64,000 nt of DNA from Flavobacterium sp. ENC (GTDB lineage: Bacteria; Bacteroidota; Bacteroidia; Flavobacteriales; Flavobacteriaceae). The stretch is from NCBI RefSeq assembly GCF_020991415.1, contig NZ_JAJMOY010000006.1:186001-250000 (forward strand). The letters run 5' to 3'. A program made the position numbers and the translations under genes. Positions 1 to 9,363 of this stretch are shown here, piece after piece (position 1 is the stretch's first letter; the number at the start of each line of letters is the position of its first letter). The notes beneath the pieces were generated by a model. It was given only the letters and a program-made list of their open reading frames with translations, was not told where the DNA came from and did no database searches.

Positions 1-1280
1 CTGATAAGACTTATAATGTAAAAGATTTTGGTGCGGTAGCAGACGGAAAAACTTCTAATACGCCGGCTTTTGAAAAAGCAATTAAAGAATGTGCCAAAAA
101 AGGTGGTGGAAAAGTACTGGTTCCAAACGGAAAATACCTGACTGGCCCGATACATTTAGAAAGTAATGTGAATCTGCACTTAGAAGATCAGGCAGAAATT
201 CTTTTCAGTACAGATGCAAAGGAATATCCTTTGGTTCATACTTCATGGGAAGGAACAGAACTGATGAATTATTCACCTCTTATATATGCAAAAAACAAAA
301 CAAATGTTGCGATAACCGGTAAAGGCACTCTTAACGGTCAGGCCAATAGTACGAACTGGTGGATTTGGTCAGGAGGTAAAAACTATGGCTGGCAAAAAGG
401 AATTCCGTCGCAAAATGATCCGACAAACCGTGAAGTTTTGATTGATATGGCTGAAAAAGGTGTTCCGGTCTCCGAAAGGATTTTTGGGGAAGGACGTTAT
501 TTACGGCCTGGTTTTATTCAGTTCTTCGAATGTAATACCGTTTTGATAAAAGATGTTACCATTATTAATGCCCCTTTTTGGGTTTTACATCCCATAAAAT
601 CAAAAGATATGATTATCGACGGCGTAACCGTAAACAGCCACGGACCCAATAATGACGGTTGTGATCCCGAATATTCCCAAAATATAATTATCAGAAACTG
701 CACCTTTAATACAGGAGACGATTGTATTGCCATCAAATCGGGGAGGGATGCAGACGGAAGAAGAGTCGCTATTCCCAGTAGAAATATCATTGTTCAGAAT
801 TGTAAAATGATCGATGGCCATGGCGGAGTCGTGATGGGTAGTGAGATATCTGCAGGTGTCAATAATGTTTTCGTTGAAAATTGCATTATGGACAGTCCAA
901 ATCTTGACCGGGCGATCAGAATCAAAACCAATTCGAAACGCGGCGGAACAACAGAAGATATTTATGTCAGAAATCTAAAAGTAGGAACCGTAAAGGAGTG
1001 TGTTTTATTAGCAACCATGACCTATAATGTATACGGAGGCCAGGAAGGGAATTTTATACCTGCCATCAGAAATATCAGCCTTGAAAATATCAAAGTGAAA
1101 AACGCGGGAAAATATGGCATTCTTGCGGATGGTTATGCATCATCCCCAGTGGAAAATATTACGTTCAAAGATGTCGTAATTGAAAAAGTAGATTCGGTCT
1201 ATTCGCTTAAAAATGTAAAAAACGTAAACTTTATAAATACTTATATCAATGGAAAAAAAGTAGAATCAATTAAAAACTAA
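1..1280 (+). CDS. GH28 polygalacturonase-like hydrolase (5' end outside window)
   Basis: Hydrolyses alpha-1,4 galacturonic acid links in the homogalacturonan or rhamnogalacturonan backbone, probably in the periplasm. The frame is open from base 3, so signal peptide and start lie upstream; about 425 residues are visible, and the first internal ATG (168) is not the true start. The visible part begins with the usual N-terminal KDFGAVADGKTSN strand and PxGxYLTGPI motif. The GH28 catalytic set is present: NNDGCDPEYS, NTGDDCIAIKSGRD, GHGGVVMGSE and AIRIKTN. The HGGVV form and the inserted NWWIWSGG loop resemble exo-acting Bacteroidota members, but the exact specificity is inferred. It lies 36 bases before susC in the same direction. 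Confidence 0.93.
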   Translation, partial: DKTYNVKDFGAVADGKTSNTPAFEKAIKECAKKGGGKVLVPNGKYLTGPIHLESNVNLHLEDQAEILFSTDAKEYPLVHTSWEGTELMNYSPLIYAKNKTNVAITGKGTLNGQANSTNWWIWSGGKNYGWQKGIPSQNDPTNREVLIDMAEKGVPVSERIFGEGRYLRPGFIQFFECNTVLIKDVTIINAPFWVLHPIKSKDMIIDGVTVNSHGPNNDGCDPEYSQNIIIRNCTFNTGDDCIAIKSGRDADGRRVAIPSRNIIVQNCKMIDGHGGVVMGSEISAGVNNVFVENCIMDSPNLDRAIRIKTNSKRGGTTEDIYVRNLKVGTVKECVLLATMTYNVYGGQEGNFIPAIRNISLENIKVKNAGKYGILADGYASSPVENITFKDVVIEKVDSVYSLKNVKNVNFINTYINGKKVESIKN

Positions 1281-1316
1281 AAAAAACTATCAATTAACCA
1301 AACTATTAAACAAACT

Positions 1317-4300
1317 ATGAACATTAAAGAACTATCAAAGAAAAAAATAAAATACAATGTGGTATTTTTATTTTTCCTGAATTTCCTGTTGAGTAACGCA
1401 GTAAGCGCTCAGTCTACTGTGATTGAGGGGAAAATTACAGATGCGACAGGATTATCACTTCCGGGAGTAAATATTCAGGAAAAAGGAACTAAAAACGGAA
1501 CTTCGACGGATTTTGAAGGGAGTTTTAAATTGAATGTTAGCAGTAATAAAGCCATATTGGTTATTACCTATTTGGGTTTTCAGACGCAGGAAGTAAGTGT
1601 AGCCGGAAAATCTAAAGTAAATGTAAGCCTTGCCGAACAGTCCAACTCCTTAAATGAAGTGGTAGTGGTAGGGTACGGAACCGTAAAAAAGACAGATTTA
1701 ACAGGTTCGATCAGTACTATTAATGCGGCAACGATTACCGAAAGAAATACCACCAGTGCCCTGGAAGCCATTCAGGGAAGCACACCCGGGGTTAGCATTA
1801 CATCTTCTTCAGGACGTGCCGGTGACGGATTCAAAGTGGTAATCAGAGGAAATAACTCTTTGGTAGGATCTTCTCCTTTATACGTTGTAGATGGTGTTCC
1901 GGTTGATAATATAGATTTCCTTAATCCACAGGATATTTCAAGAATGGATGTTTTAAAAGATGCCTCTTCGGCCGCGATTTACGGTTCAAGAGGAGCAAGT
2001 GGTGTTATCATTGTAACCACAAAAAGCGGTGCAAATGTAAAATCAGGAATCAATGTAACATTTGATTCTTCTTATGGTACAAGAGAAGCAGCAAGACTTC
2101 CGAAAATGATGAACGGTGAAGAGTGGTGGAAATTTCACCAGGTAGCTTATATGAGTGCAACACCGGCAACTCAAACTCCGGCACAACTTGCCACATTAGC
2201 CGGAAATCAAAGTCCGCTATTAGTATCAAGAGCCAACAGCGGTTACAATTTTGACTGGGCAGATGCTGTGCTTAAAACGGGTATGACTCAAAATAACTAT
2301 CTGAATGTTTCAGGACGTTCTGATTCGGGTTTAAGCTATAATTTAGGTTTCGGAGTGCAAAGCGACGAAGGACTTATTGACAACGATTCAACCGATAAAT
2401 ATTCTTTTAAATTAGGATTAAATCACAAGATAAACGATAAATTCACAACTGGTGCAAACATTACTGTTGCCAGAGTTTCAACACAACTGGGAAGTGATTT
2501 AGCCATGCAGGACGCTTTCAGGCTTAGTCCGTTAATGTCACCATGGGCTGTCGATGCTTCTGGAAAAGAACAAGTAGGAAATTTATTTTTTCTGCCAGGA
2601 AAACTAACGTATCCTGATGGTTCGTGGGCAATTAATAAAACCAGTGCGGTTAACCCGTTAATGGAGATTGCCAATTCTTCCCAAACCGAAAAAACATGGC
2701 AGTCTGTTGGTAACGTATTTTTTCAATACCAGCCCTTAAAATGGCTTTCCTTTAAAACCACATTTGCGGCCGGAATAGAAAATACCGTAACAAGCACAGG
2801 ATATGGTGCACAAACCAATGCAGGGGTTACCTTAAATGGAAAAAACTCAGCATCTATCAAAAACTTCAACAATTTCAATTACACCTGGGATAACCAGATT
2901 GATTTGAAAAAAACTTTTGCGGAAGTACATGATTTTAGCGTATTGTTACTACAAAGTTTGTATTCGAACACAGATGAAACTTCTTATTTGTATTCTAACA
3001 ATCAGCCTTTTAATACAGGTTCTAATAATATGGGATCCGGAGTTCAGACCAGTTATAACATAAGTTCGGGCTATCAAAAAAACACATTGAGCTCTTATGC
3101 GGTTCGTTTGAATTATACCTTTAAAGACAAATATTTATTAACGGCTTCTTCCAGATGGGACGGATCATCTGTTTTGTCGGAAGGCAATAAATGGCAGAGT
3201 TTCCCTTCTGTAGCTTTAGGATGGAAAATCAACAAAGAGTCGTTCTTGGAAAACAGCACTGTCATTTCAGACTTAAAACTACGTGCCAGTTTAGGATATA
3301 CCGGAAATGATAACGTAGCGCCTTATACTTCTCAGGCTTTATTAAACCAGCAGACATTTTATGCCAACGGGGCAAATGTCGTAGCGGGATGGCAGACAGA
3401 AAATCTTGCTAATCAGCAGCTGACCTGGGAAAAAACGAGAGAACTTAACTTTGGACTTGATTTTGGGTTCCTGAAGAACAGAATTTCAGGTAGTGTTGAT
3501 GTGTATGACAGATTATCTGATAAGTTAATTTACAAACAGGAACTACCTCTCGAAGCAGGATATAAAAATACTTTTTCAAACGTTGGTTCTGTAAGCAATA
3601 AAGGGGTCGAGGTTTTATTAACGACTAAAATTATTAAAAGTGATTTCGTAAACTGGGAAACTACTTTTACCTTCACTAAAAACGTAAATAAACTGGAATC
3701 AATTTACAATCAGGATCGTGTTAGTGATATTGGAAATAAATTAATTTTAGGATCAGAATTAAATCCTAATTACAATTATGTATATGATGGGGTATGGCAG
3801 GAAAGCCAGAAGACAGAAGCAGCAACTTATAACATGCTGCCTGGTCAGGCAAAACCAAAAGACCTGAATAATGATGGTAAATTTAATAGTGATGACAGAA
3901 CGGTAATTGGAAACGCAAATCCGGATTGGCAGGGAAGTTTATATTCTAAATTAACAGTAGGGAATTTTGATTTTAACTTTTCGGTACTGACAAGTCAGGG
4001 ACAAACCGTTTTGAGTACTTTTCACCAAAACTTTGCTGATGTAAGCGACAGAGGACGTCAGAAATTAGCAATGGATTACTTTATTCCAACAAACGGAACA
4101 GGCATTGAGTCGAATGCTAATAATACAAATCCAAGACCAGGGCCGGTTGCAACTGGTGCAGGAGCGTACTGGACTTCATTATTCGGGTATTACAGAGATG
4201 TTTCTTATGTGAAAATTAAAAATATATCTTTGGGGTACACATTCAATACAGAGTTATTAAAAAGACTTAAAATGAGCAACCTGAGAATTTATGTAAATGT

Positions 4301-4421
4301 TTTAGATCCATTTGTATTTACAAATTTTGACGGATATGATCCGGAATGGGCAGCATCTTCTTTTGGGGTAAATCGTCCGGCATCAGTGACTACGCAGTTG
4401 GGAATAAGTGTTAAATTTTAA
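1317..4421 (+). CDS. susC: SusC-like TonB-dependent outer-membrane receptor (pectin locus)
   Basis: Outer-membrane importer for oligosaccharides, energised by TonB-ExbBD and paired with the SusD lipoprotein just downstream (12-base gap). 1034 residues: signal peptide ending near AVSAQ (about 1-32), a carboxypeptidase-regulatory-like beta-sandwich (about 36-110; ITDATGLSLPGVNI, GTSTDFEGSF), a TonB-box-like NEVVVVGYGT segment near 112, a plug with LYVVDGVPVD, DVLKDASSAAIYGSRGASGVIIVTT, then a barrel ending in the aromatic terminus LGISVKF. Length and order are typical of the family. The pectic neighbours imply that it imports galacturonan or rhamnogalacturonan fragments; the ligand is an inference. 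Confidence 0.95.
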   Translation: MNIKELSKKKIKYNVVFLFFLNFLLSNAVSAQSTVIEGKITDATGLSLPGVNIQEKGTKNGTSTDFEGSFKLNVSSNKAILVITYLGFQTQEVSVAGKSKVNVSLAEQSNSLNEVVVVGYGTVKKTDLTGSISTINAATITERNTTSALEAIQGSTPGVSITSSSGRAGDGFKVVIRGNNSLVGSSPLYVVDGVPVDNIDFLNPQDISRMDVLKDASSAAIYGSRGASGVIIVTTKSGANVKSGINVTFDSSYGTREAARLPKMMNGEEWWKFHQVAYMSATPATQTPAQLATLAGNQSPLLVSRANSGYNFDWADAVLKTGMTQNNYLNVSGRSDSGLSYNLGFGVQSDEGLIDNDSTDKYSFKLGLNHKINDKFTTGANITVARVSTQLGSDLAMQDAFRLSPLMSPWAVDASGKEQVGNLFFLPGKLTYPDGSWAINKTSAVNPLMEIANSSQTEKTWQSVGNVFFQYQPLKWLSFKTTFAAGIENTVTSTGYGAQTNAGVTLNGKNSASIKNFNNFNYTWDNQIDLKKTFAEVHDFSVLLLQSLYSNTDETSYLYSNNQPFNTGSNNMGSGVQTSYNISSGYQKNTLSSYAVRLNYTFKDKYLLTASSRWDGSSVLSEGNKWQSFPSVALGWKINKESFLENSTVISDLKLRASLGYTGNDNVAPYTSQALLNQQTFYANGANVVAGWQTENLANQQLTWEKTRELNFGLDFGFLKNRISGSVDVYDRLSDKLIYKQELPLEAGYKNTFSNVGSVSNKGVEVLLTTKIIKSDFVNWETTFTFTKNVNKLESIYNQDRVSDIGNKLILGSELNPNYNYVYDGVWQESQKTEAATYNMLPGQAKPKDLNNDGKFNSDDRTVIGNANPDWQGSLYSKLTVGNFDFNFSVLTSQGQTVLSTFHQNFADVSDRGRQKLAMDYFIPTNGTGIESNANNTNPRPGPVATGAGAYWTSLFGYYRDVSYVKIKNISLGYTFNTELLKRLKMSNLRIYVNVLDPFVFTNFDGYDPEWAASSFGVNRPASVTTQLGISVKF

Positions 4422-4433
4422 TTAAGACATCAA

Positions 4434-6107
4434 ATGAAAAAAATAATTATATTAGTAGGAATAATTCTAACGGCTTTAAGCTCTTGCAGCGATTATATCG
4501 AAGAAGAAAGCCTTTCGAACGTACCGGCAGATCAAACCTATAAAACCGCATCCGGATTTCAGTTATTGGTAAACTCAAATTACGCCTGGTTAAAAAGTAT
4601 TTACGGAGGAAATCCGTGGTTGTTTGAATCAGGAACAGACATGTACGCTGAGGGAAGAACACCGGAACCGGCAGGTTTAAGCCAGTACACGCTTTTAATC
4701 CCGACAGCAGATAACGTAGCTGATTTGTACCGTCCTTGTTATCAGTTGATCCAATCGGTAAATAAAACAATTTACTATTCGGGTATTACAGAACAGACTT
4801 CGAACTTAAATACTTTAGTGGGAGAAGCCAGATTTTTAAGAGCACAGGCCTATTTTTTACTGGTGCAGACTTATGGTGGCGTTGCCATCGTAGACGAGCA
4901 TATTACAAGCCCGGTTTTATCTTTTCAAAGAAATAGTGCCGAAGAAGTGTACACAAAAATTATCGGAGATTTAGACGCTGCCTTAGCTAGTGTCGGCACT
5001 GCTGCCTACAGCACTTCCGGAAAAGTAAACAAAAGAGCCGTAAACGATTTACTGGCTAAAGTCTATTTAACCAGAGGATACGAAACATTTGGTAAACCGG
5101 ATGACTTTACAAAAGCAGCGGCTTATGCTGACGCGGCTATAGCCGGACAAACTTTAGGTCTTGCTTTCGATCAGTTATTTAAACCCGGAAACGATTTAAA
5201 TGCAGAAACGATTTTTTCTGTTCAGTACGACAAAGCGTCAACAAGTACAGATCCGACAAAGTTAGGGAACAACCAGTTTTACTATTTTGGTCCTTATTTA
5301 GGGGGAGCAGAAACAGGAGCGCCATTAAGAAGCTACAACTTATGCCCGACAGCTTATGCTTTAGGTTTATACGAGAAAGGGGACAAAAGATGGGATGCTA
5401 CTTTTATGACTGAAATTCTGGAAGGTCCGGAAACTAACAACGGACAGACTAAAACAGTTCTTTATTATCCATACTATAGAAGTGCAAATCCAGCTGCCTT
5501 AAAAGTGAGACATTTTTACGAGCCAAAATGGTTTACACCTGCAGACAGGTTGGCCTGGGAAACGGCTAATGCATCCAGAAAAGCATCGACTTTCGTGTAT
5601 CATCCATGGGGAGAATATGATGCAGCACATACCTTAATCGATAACCGTGACTGTTATACAATACCTGTAAAGAAATTTGATGATCCGGATCCGACTACAC
5701 CATCCAGTACAGGTCCTGTTAGTACAAGAGATATTATTGTGGCCAGATTGGGTGAAACGTATTTAATTGCTGCAGAAGCCTATTTAAAAGCAGGGGTACC
5801 AACAACAGGTTTAGACCGTTTAAACGAAGTGAGAAGAAGAGCCGGAGTAACCAATGCAACAATCGGACAATTCAACATCGATTATATTTTAGATGAAAGA
5901 GGAAGAGAACTGGTGGGAGAATACAAACGCTGGTTCGATTTAAAACGTACCGGAACATTAGTGGCCAGAGCTTCAGCGTATAATTATAAAATTAAGGCCG
6001 CAAACTTTGTTGGCGTAGGCGGACAGTTGAAAATTTTAAGACCAATCCCTCAAACGGCACTGGACTTAAATCAAAATAAAGATTTTCCACAAAATCCTGG
6101 ATATTAG
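4434..6107 (+). CDS. susD: SusD/RagB-like surface glycan-binding lipoprotein (pectin locus)
   Basis: Surface lipoprotein that caps the SusC barrel and captures oligosaccharides. 557 residues with a lipoprotein signal whose lipobox is LSSC (Cys18), an N-terminal SusD-like domain with LVGEARFLRAQAYFLLVQTYG (TPR-like helices) and a C-terminal RagB/SusD domain with RLGETYLIAAEAYLKAG, LNEVRRRAGV and ERGRELVGEYKRWFDLKRTG, ending in the canonical IPQTALDLNQN...QNPGY. All are hallmarks of the family. A stem-loop follows the stop codon, so expression may drop between susCD and the enzyme genes. Confidence 0.95.
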   Translation: MKKIIILVGIILTALSSCSDYIEEESLSNVPADQTYKTASGFQLLVNSNYAWLKSIYGGNPWLFESGTDMYAEGRTPEPAGLSQYTLLIPTADNVADLYRPCYQLIQSVNKTIYYSGITEQTSNLNTLVGEARFLRAQAYFLLVQTYGGVAIVDEHITSPVLSFQRNSAEEVYTKIIGDLDAALASVGTAAYSTSGKVNKRAVNDLLAKVYLTRGYETFGKPDDFTKAAAYADAAIAGQTLGLAFDQLFKPGNDLNAETIFSVQYDKASTSTDPTKLGNNQFYYFGPYLGGAETGAPLRSYNLCPTAYALGLYEKGDKRWDATFMTEILEGPETNNGQTKTVLYYPYYRSANPAALKVRHFYEPKWFTPADRLAWETANASRKASTFVYHPWGEYDAAHTLIDNRDCYTIPVKKFDDPDPTTPSSTGPVSTRDIIVARLGETYLIAAEAYLKAGVPTTGLDRLNEVRRRAGVTNATIGQFNIDYILDERGRELVGEYKRWFDLKRTGTLVARASAYNYKIKAANFVGVGGQLKILRPIPQTALDLNQNKDFPQNPGY

Positions 6108-6149
6108 TAATTTGTAATTTTGAAATATTAGTTTTTTTGAAGCAGTTAA

Positions 6150-6179
6150 AAAGGAGTCTGAACATGGTCAGGCTCCTTT
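6150..6179 (+). terminator. Stem-loop between susD and the enzyme genes (attenuator-like)
   Basis: Twelve-pair hairpin: AAAGGAGTCTGA (6150-6161) pairs with TCAGGCTCCTTT (6168-6179) with one G-U pair and a six-base loop. No long U tract follows, so it is more likely a partial terminator or mRNA-stabilising stem than a full stop. Confidence 0.5.
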
Positions 6180-6204
6180 CTTAACTGAAATTGAGAAATT
6201 GAAG

Positions 6205-7140
6205 ATGAAAAAAATAGTAGTACTTTTAGTCTTGTTTTTAAAAGTCATCGATGCTCGAAGTCAATACCTTGCAGATACTTCGTACACCGTAAAAAGTACC
6301 TATAGCAAATTAATAAGTTCGTATCCCTTTATCACAATTGCCAGGGCAGAAAAAAATTTAAATGTCAATCAGCTGAATGATGTGGTTTATGACCAAAGAA
6401 AAAGCAGGGACTTACATTTTGATGCCTTTTTAAATAAAAACAAAAAATTAAATCCCGCTGTAATCCTCATTCATGGAGGAGGCTGGAAATCCGGGAATAA
6501 AAACCAAATGCACGAGCTGGCACAGGAAATAGCTTCAAAAGGATATTCTTGTTTTGCCATCGAATACAGATTATCACCGGAAGCAAAATATCCGGAAGGG
6601 ATTTATGATGTAAAAAATGCGATCCGGTTTATAAAAGATAATGCAAAAAGATTCCGTGTAGATCCGGACAAAATTGCGGTTTTGGGATGCTCTTCGGGCG
6701 GACAAATGGCAGCTTTGATCGGTACAACAAATGGAAATCCGGCTTTTGAGGATGAAGCAAATAAGAGCAATTCCTCTTCAAAAGTAAATGCAATTATTGA
6801 TATAGACGGCGTTCTGGCTTTTAAACATCCTGAATCAAAAGAAGGGGAAATGGCCGCTTTTTGGCTCAATGGTACTTATGATGAAAATCCGGAAAACTGG
6901 AAAAAGGCCTCGGCTTTAAGTCATACAGACAAAAATACGCCACCTGTACTTTTTATAAACAGCAGTTTCGAAAGGTTTCATGCCGGAAGGGACGATATGA
7001 TTGCCATTTTAAATCAGAATAAAATTTATAATGAGGTTAAAACAATAGAAAATTCACCACATTCCTTTTGGTTTTTTCAGCCCTGGTTTGATGAAACAGT
7101 GACCTGTACAACACAGTTTTTAGATACAATTTTTAAATAA
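6205..7140 (+). CDS. Secreted alpha/beta-hydrolase, probable carbohydrate esterase
   Basis: Serine esterase of the alpha/beta-hydrolase fold. 311 residues from ATG 6205; an in-frame TTG at 6199 is less likely because the ATG gives a normal signal peptide (KKIVVLLVLFLKVIDARSQ). Visible: oxyanion motif HGGGWKSG, nucleophile elbow GCSSGG (Ser163), and a C-terminal SPHSFWFF that supplies His286. This pattern fits the BD-FAE/carboxylesterase group to which several polysaccharide acetyl- and feruloyl-esterases belong. Set between susD and the GH105 genes, it may remove acetyl or feruloyl groups from pectin. Substrate is inferred. Confidence 0.8.
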   Translation: MKKIVVLLVLFLKVIDARSQYLADTSYTVKSTYSKLISSYPFITIARAEKNLNVNQLNDVVYDQRKSRDLHFDAFLNKNKKLNPAVILIHGGGWKSGNKNQMHELAQEIASKGYSCFAIEYRLSPEAKYPEGIYDVKNAIRFIKDNAKRFRVDPDKIAVLGCSSGGQMAALIGTTNGNPAFEDEANKSNSSSKVNAIIDIDGVLAFKHPESKEGEMAAFWLNGTYDENPENWKKASALSHTDKNTPPVLFINSSFERFHAGRDDMIAILNQNKIYNEVKTIENSPHSFWFFQPWFDETVTCTTQFLDTIFK

Positions 7141-7151
7141 TTTACCCTATA

Positions 7152-8117
7152 ATGAAAGCAAAAATTAAAATAGCAGCCTTATTCCTGTTAGGTTTTACTG
7201 CCGCAAATGCCCAAAAATACGATATAAAAACTGCTAAGACCTATGCTGAAATTTCAGCCAAAACAGATGGAAAATGGGAAGGCCGAAAATATATTGGCGG
7301 TACAGTTTTTAAAAATACAGATAAACTAAAACTGTCCCCCGAACATACCGATCACTCCTTTGATATTCGTTATGAAGGCCCGGGATGGGAAAGTAACAGA
7401 ATTGGATACCGTTTGTATTTAGACTGGAGAAATGCGATTGACATTTTCGGAAAGAAAACTTCGGAGAATATCTTACCCAAAGTAGGGCAGGATAATTTCG
7501 ATTCGTACCACGAAATGAGCGATTGGGGAGCAGATATCCTGAAAGCCGGAAAAGGAATCGGAATCGGATCCATCGATCGTTACCTGAACAAGGAGAAATT
7601 ACACTTCCGTGAAGTCGATTCAACAATCGCTTATGTGAGCAATAAAACCAACGAATCGGTAGTAAAAATTGATTATTACGGATGGAAAACAGCGGCTGAT
7701 AAAATCAATTTCACCTCAGAACTGACCATTAAACCGGATCAGCTATATACACAGCATACCATAAAAGCATCCAAAGCCATTCAGGGAATTTGTACCGGAA
7801 TCGTCAAACAGAAAAATACAGAATTGCTTAAAAAAGAAAGCAAAAATAAAAAATGGGCTTATCTGGCCACGTACGGTCAGCAATCATTAGTCCCGGATAA
7901 ACTTGGAATGGCTATTTTCTACCAGGTAACTACAATCGCGAGTATTGAAGATACGGATTTAGATTATTTGTTAGTATTCAAACCCACAACCAAAGCGACT
8001 TCATTTTACCTTTTGGGCGCCTGGGAACAAGAAGTAAACGGAATTAAAACACAGGAAGAATTTGTAAAATACCTGAACGAAAAATTAGAAATACTAAACA
8101 AAAAAGGTAAAATGTAA
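7152..8117 (+). CDS. DUF4861-like secreted protein, short form
   Basis: 321 residues with a signal peptide ending in AANAQ. I place it in DUF4861 because it lines up with the full-length member at 57607-58773: GPGWESNRIGYRLYLDWRNAIDIFGKK matches that protein's YAWENNKVAFRTYGP...GIDAWLKR region, and YHEMSDWGADILKAGKGIGIGS matches its YHKDTGEGLDNFHVGDSRGIGG block. It lacks the N-terminal beta-rich domain of the longer protein. DUF4861 genes recur in pectin and uronate loci, but I know of no activity I can assign with confidence. It sits 11 bases after the esterase and 4 bases before the first GH105 gene, so it is surely co-transcribed. Confidence 0.75.
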   Translation: MKAKIKIAALFLLGFTAANAQKYDIKTAKTYAEISAKTDGKWEGRKYIGGTVFKNTDKLKLSPEHTDHSFDIRYEGPGWESNRIGYRLYLDWRNAIDIFGKKTSENILPKVGQDNFDSYHEMSDWGADILKAGKGIGIGSIDRYLNKEKLHFREVDSTIAYVSNKTNESVVKIDYYGWKTAADKINFTSELTIKPDQLYTQHTIKASKAIQGICTGIVKQKNTELLKKESKNKKWAYLATYGQQSLVPDKLGMAIFYQVTTIASIEDTDLDYLLVFKPTTKATSFYLLGAWEQEVNGIKTQEEFVKYLNEKLEILNKKGKM

Positions 8118-8121
8118 GCGT

Positions 8122-9345
8122 ATGTTTAAATCGGTCTGTATAAAAATCAATTTTATAAAATGCCTAGTTGTTTTACTGCTGATTGTTAGTGGTAAAACAA
8201 CGGCGCAGCAGCAGTATGATTTAGAAAAAGGGGGTATTTCCTATCAGTTAAAATGGTCAGAAAGAACAGCACTTTCTATTTTAAATAAATACCCAAACGC
8301 CTGGCAGCTGGATGGAAATGACAAACCCAAGTGGGATTATAAAATGGGTTTCGTATTGTCCGGTTTTGAAAAATTATATCAGAAAACAAACAACAAAAAA
8401 TACCTCAATTACATAAAAGACTACATTGATGAAATGATCGACAGCACCGGAAACCTTAAAAAATACGATCTCAAAGAATACAATATCGATTATTTAAGCC
8501 CGGGAAAACTGCTGTTTAATTTATACGATCTGACAAAAGATGCCCGCTATCTGAAAATTACGGGACAATTGAGAAATCAACTCGAAACCCAGCCGAGAAC
8601 ACCAAGCGGAGGATTCTGGCACAAACAAATTTATCCGGACCAAATGTGGATTGACGGTTTGTATATGGGCGAGCCTTTCTACACGCAATTTACGGTAAAG
8701 TATGAAAAAGGGAGAAGCTTAGACGATATTGCCAGACAATTTGAACTGGCACAAAATAATATTACAGATAAAAATACCGGTTTACAATATCAGGCCTGGG
8801 ATGAAAGCAAAGCAATTGCCTGGGCCAATAAACAAACCGGAACCTCGCCAACCATCTGGGGACGCGGAATTGGCTGGTACATGATAGCTTTGGTAGAAAC
8901 TTTAGAGTATTTTCCGAAATCACATCCAAAATACAAAGTATTGGTCGGATACCTGAATCAGGTTGCCAAAAATGTAAACGAATACAAAAGCCCGGAAGGC
9001 TTGTGGTATCAGATAGCAGATAAACCTCAGTTATTTGGCAATTATGTTGAACCCTCCGCTTCAGGAATGATTATTTATGCCTTTGCAAAAGGGGCTGACA
9101 AAGGATATCTGCCTTCATCCTATAAAAAAACAGCCCAAAAATCATTTGAGAGTTTTGTAAAAGAATTTGTAAAAGTGGATAAAAAAGGAGAAATAACTAT
9201 TCTGAATGTTTCTTCGAATGTGGGTCTGGGAGGAAAACCGTTTCGCGATGGCACCAATGATTATTACCTTACTGCAAAGACAAAAGAAAATGGGGCAATA
9301 GGCATTGGGGCATTTTTGTTAAGCGCAATAGAGTTGAATAAATAA
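8122..9345 (+). CDS. GH105 unsaturated rhamnogalacturonyl/galacturonyl hydrolase (copy 1)
   Basis: Removes the 4,5-unsaturated uronic acid left at the non-reducing end by pectic lyases, by a hydration mechanism in an (alpha/alpha)6 barrel. 407 residues with a signal peptide (KTTAQ). Family motifs: KWDYKMGFVLSGF, SGGFWHKQIYPDQMW, IDGLYMGEPFY with catalytic Asp178, AWDESKAIAWANKQTG and IWGRGIGWYMIAL. Relatives are YteR and YesR. First of three tandem paralogues; only 4 bases separate it from the DUF4861 gene. Confidence 0.92.
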   Translation: MFKSVCIKINFIKCLVVLLLIVSGKTTAQQQYDLEKGGISYQLKWSERTALSILNKYPNAWQLDGNDKPKWDYKMGFVLSGFEKLYQKTNNKKYLNYIKDYIDEMIDSTGNLKKYDLKEYNIDYLSPGKLLFNLYDLTKDARYLKITGQLRNQLETQPRTPSGGFWHKQIYPDQMWIDGLYMGEPFYTQFTVKYEKGRSLDDIARQFELAQNNITDKNTGLQYQAWDESKAIAWANKQTGTSPTIWGRGIGWYMIALVETLEYFPKSHPKYKVLVGYLNQVAKNVNEYKSPEGLWYQIADKPQLFGNYVEPSASGMIIYAFAKGADKGYLPSSYKKTAQKSFESFVKEFVKVDKKGEITILNVSSNVGLGGKPFRDGTNDYYLTAKTKENGAIGIGAFLLSAIELNK

Positions 9346-9363
9346 CCGTAATACGTCTTCAGA

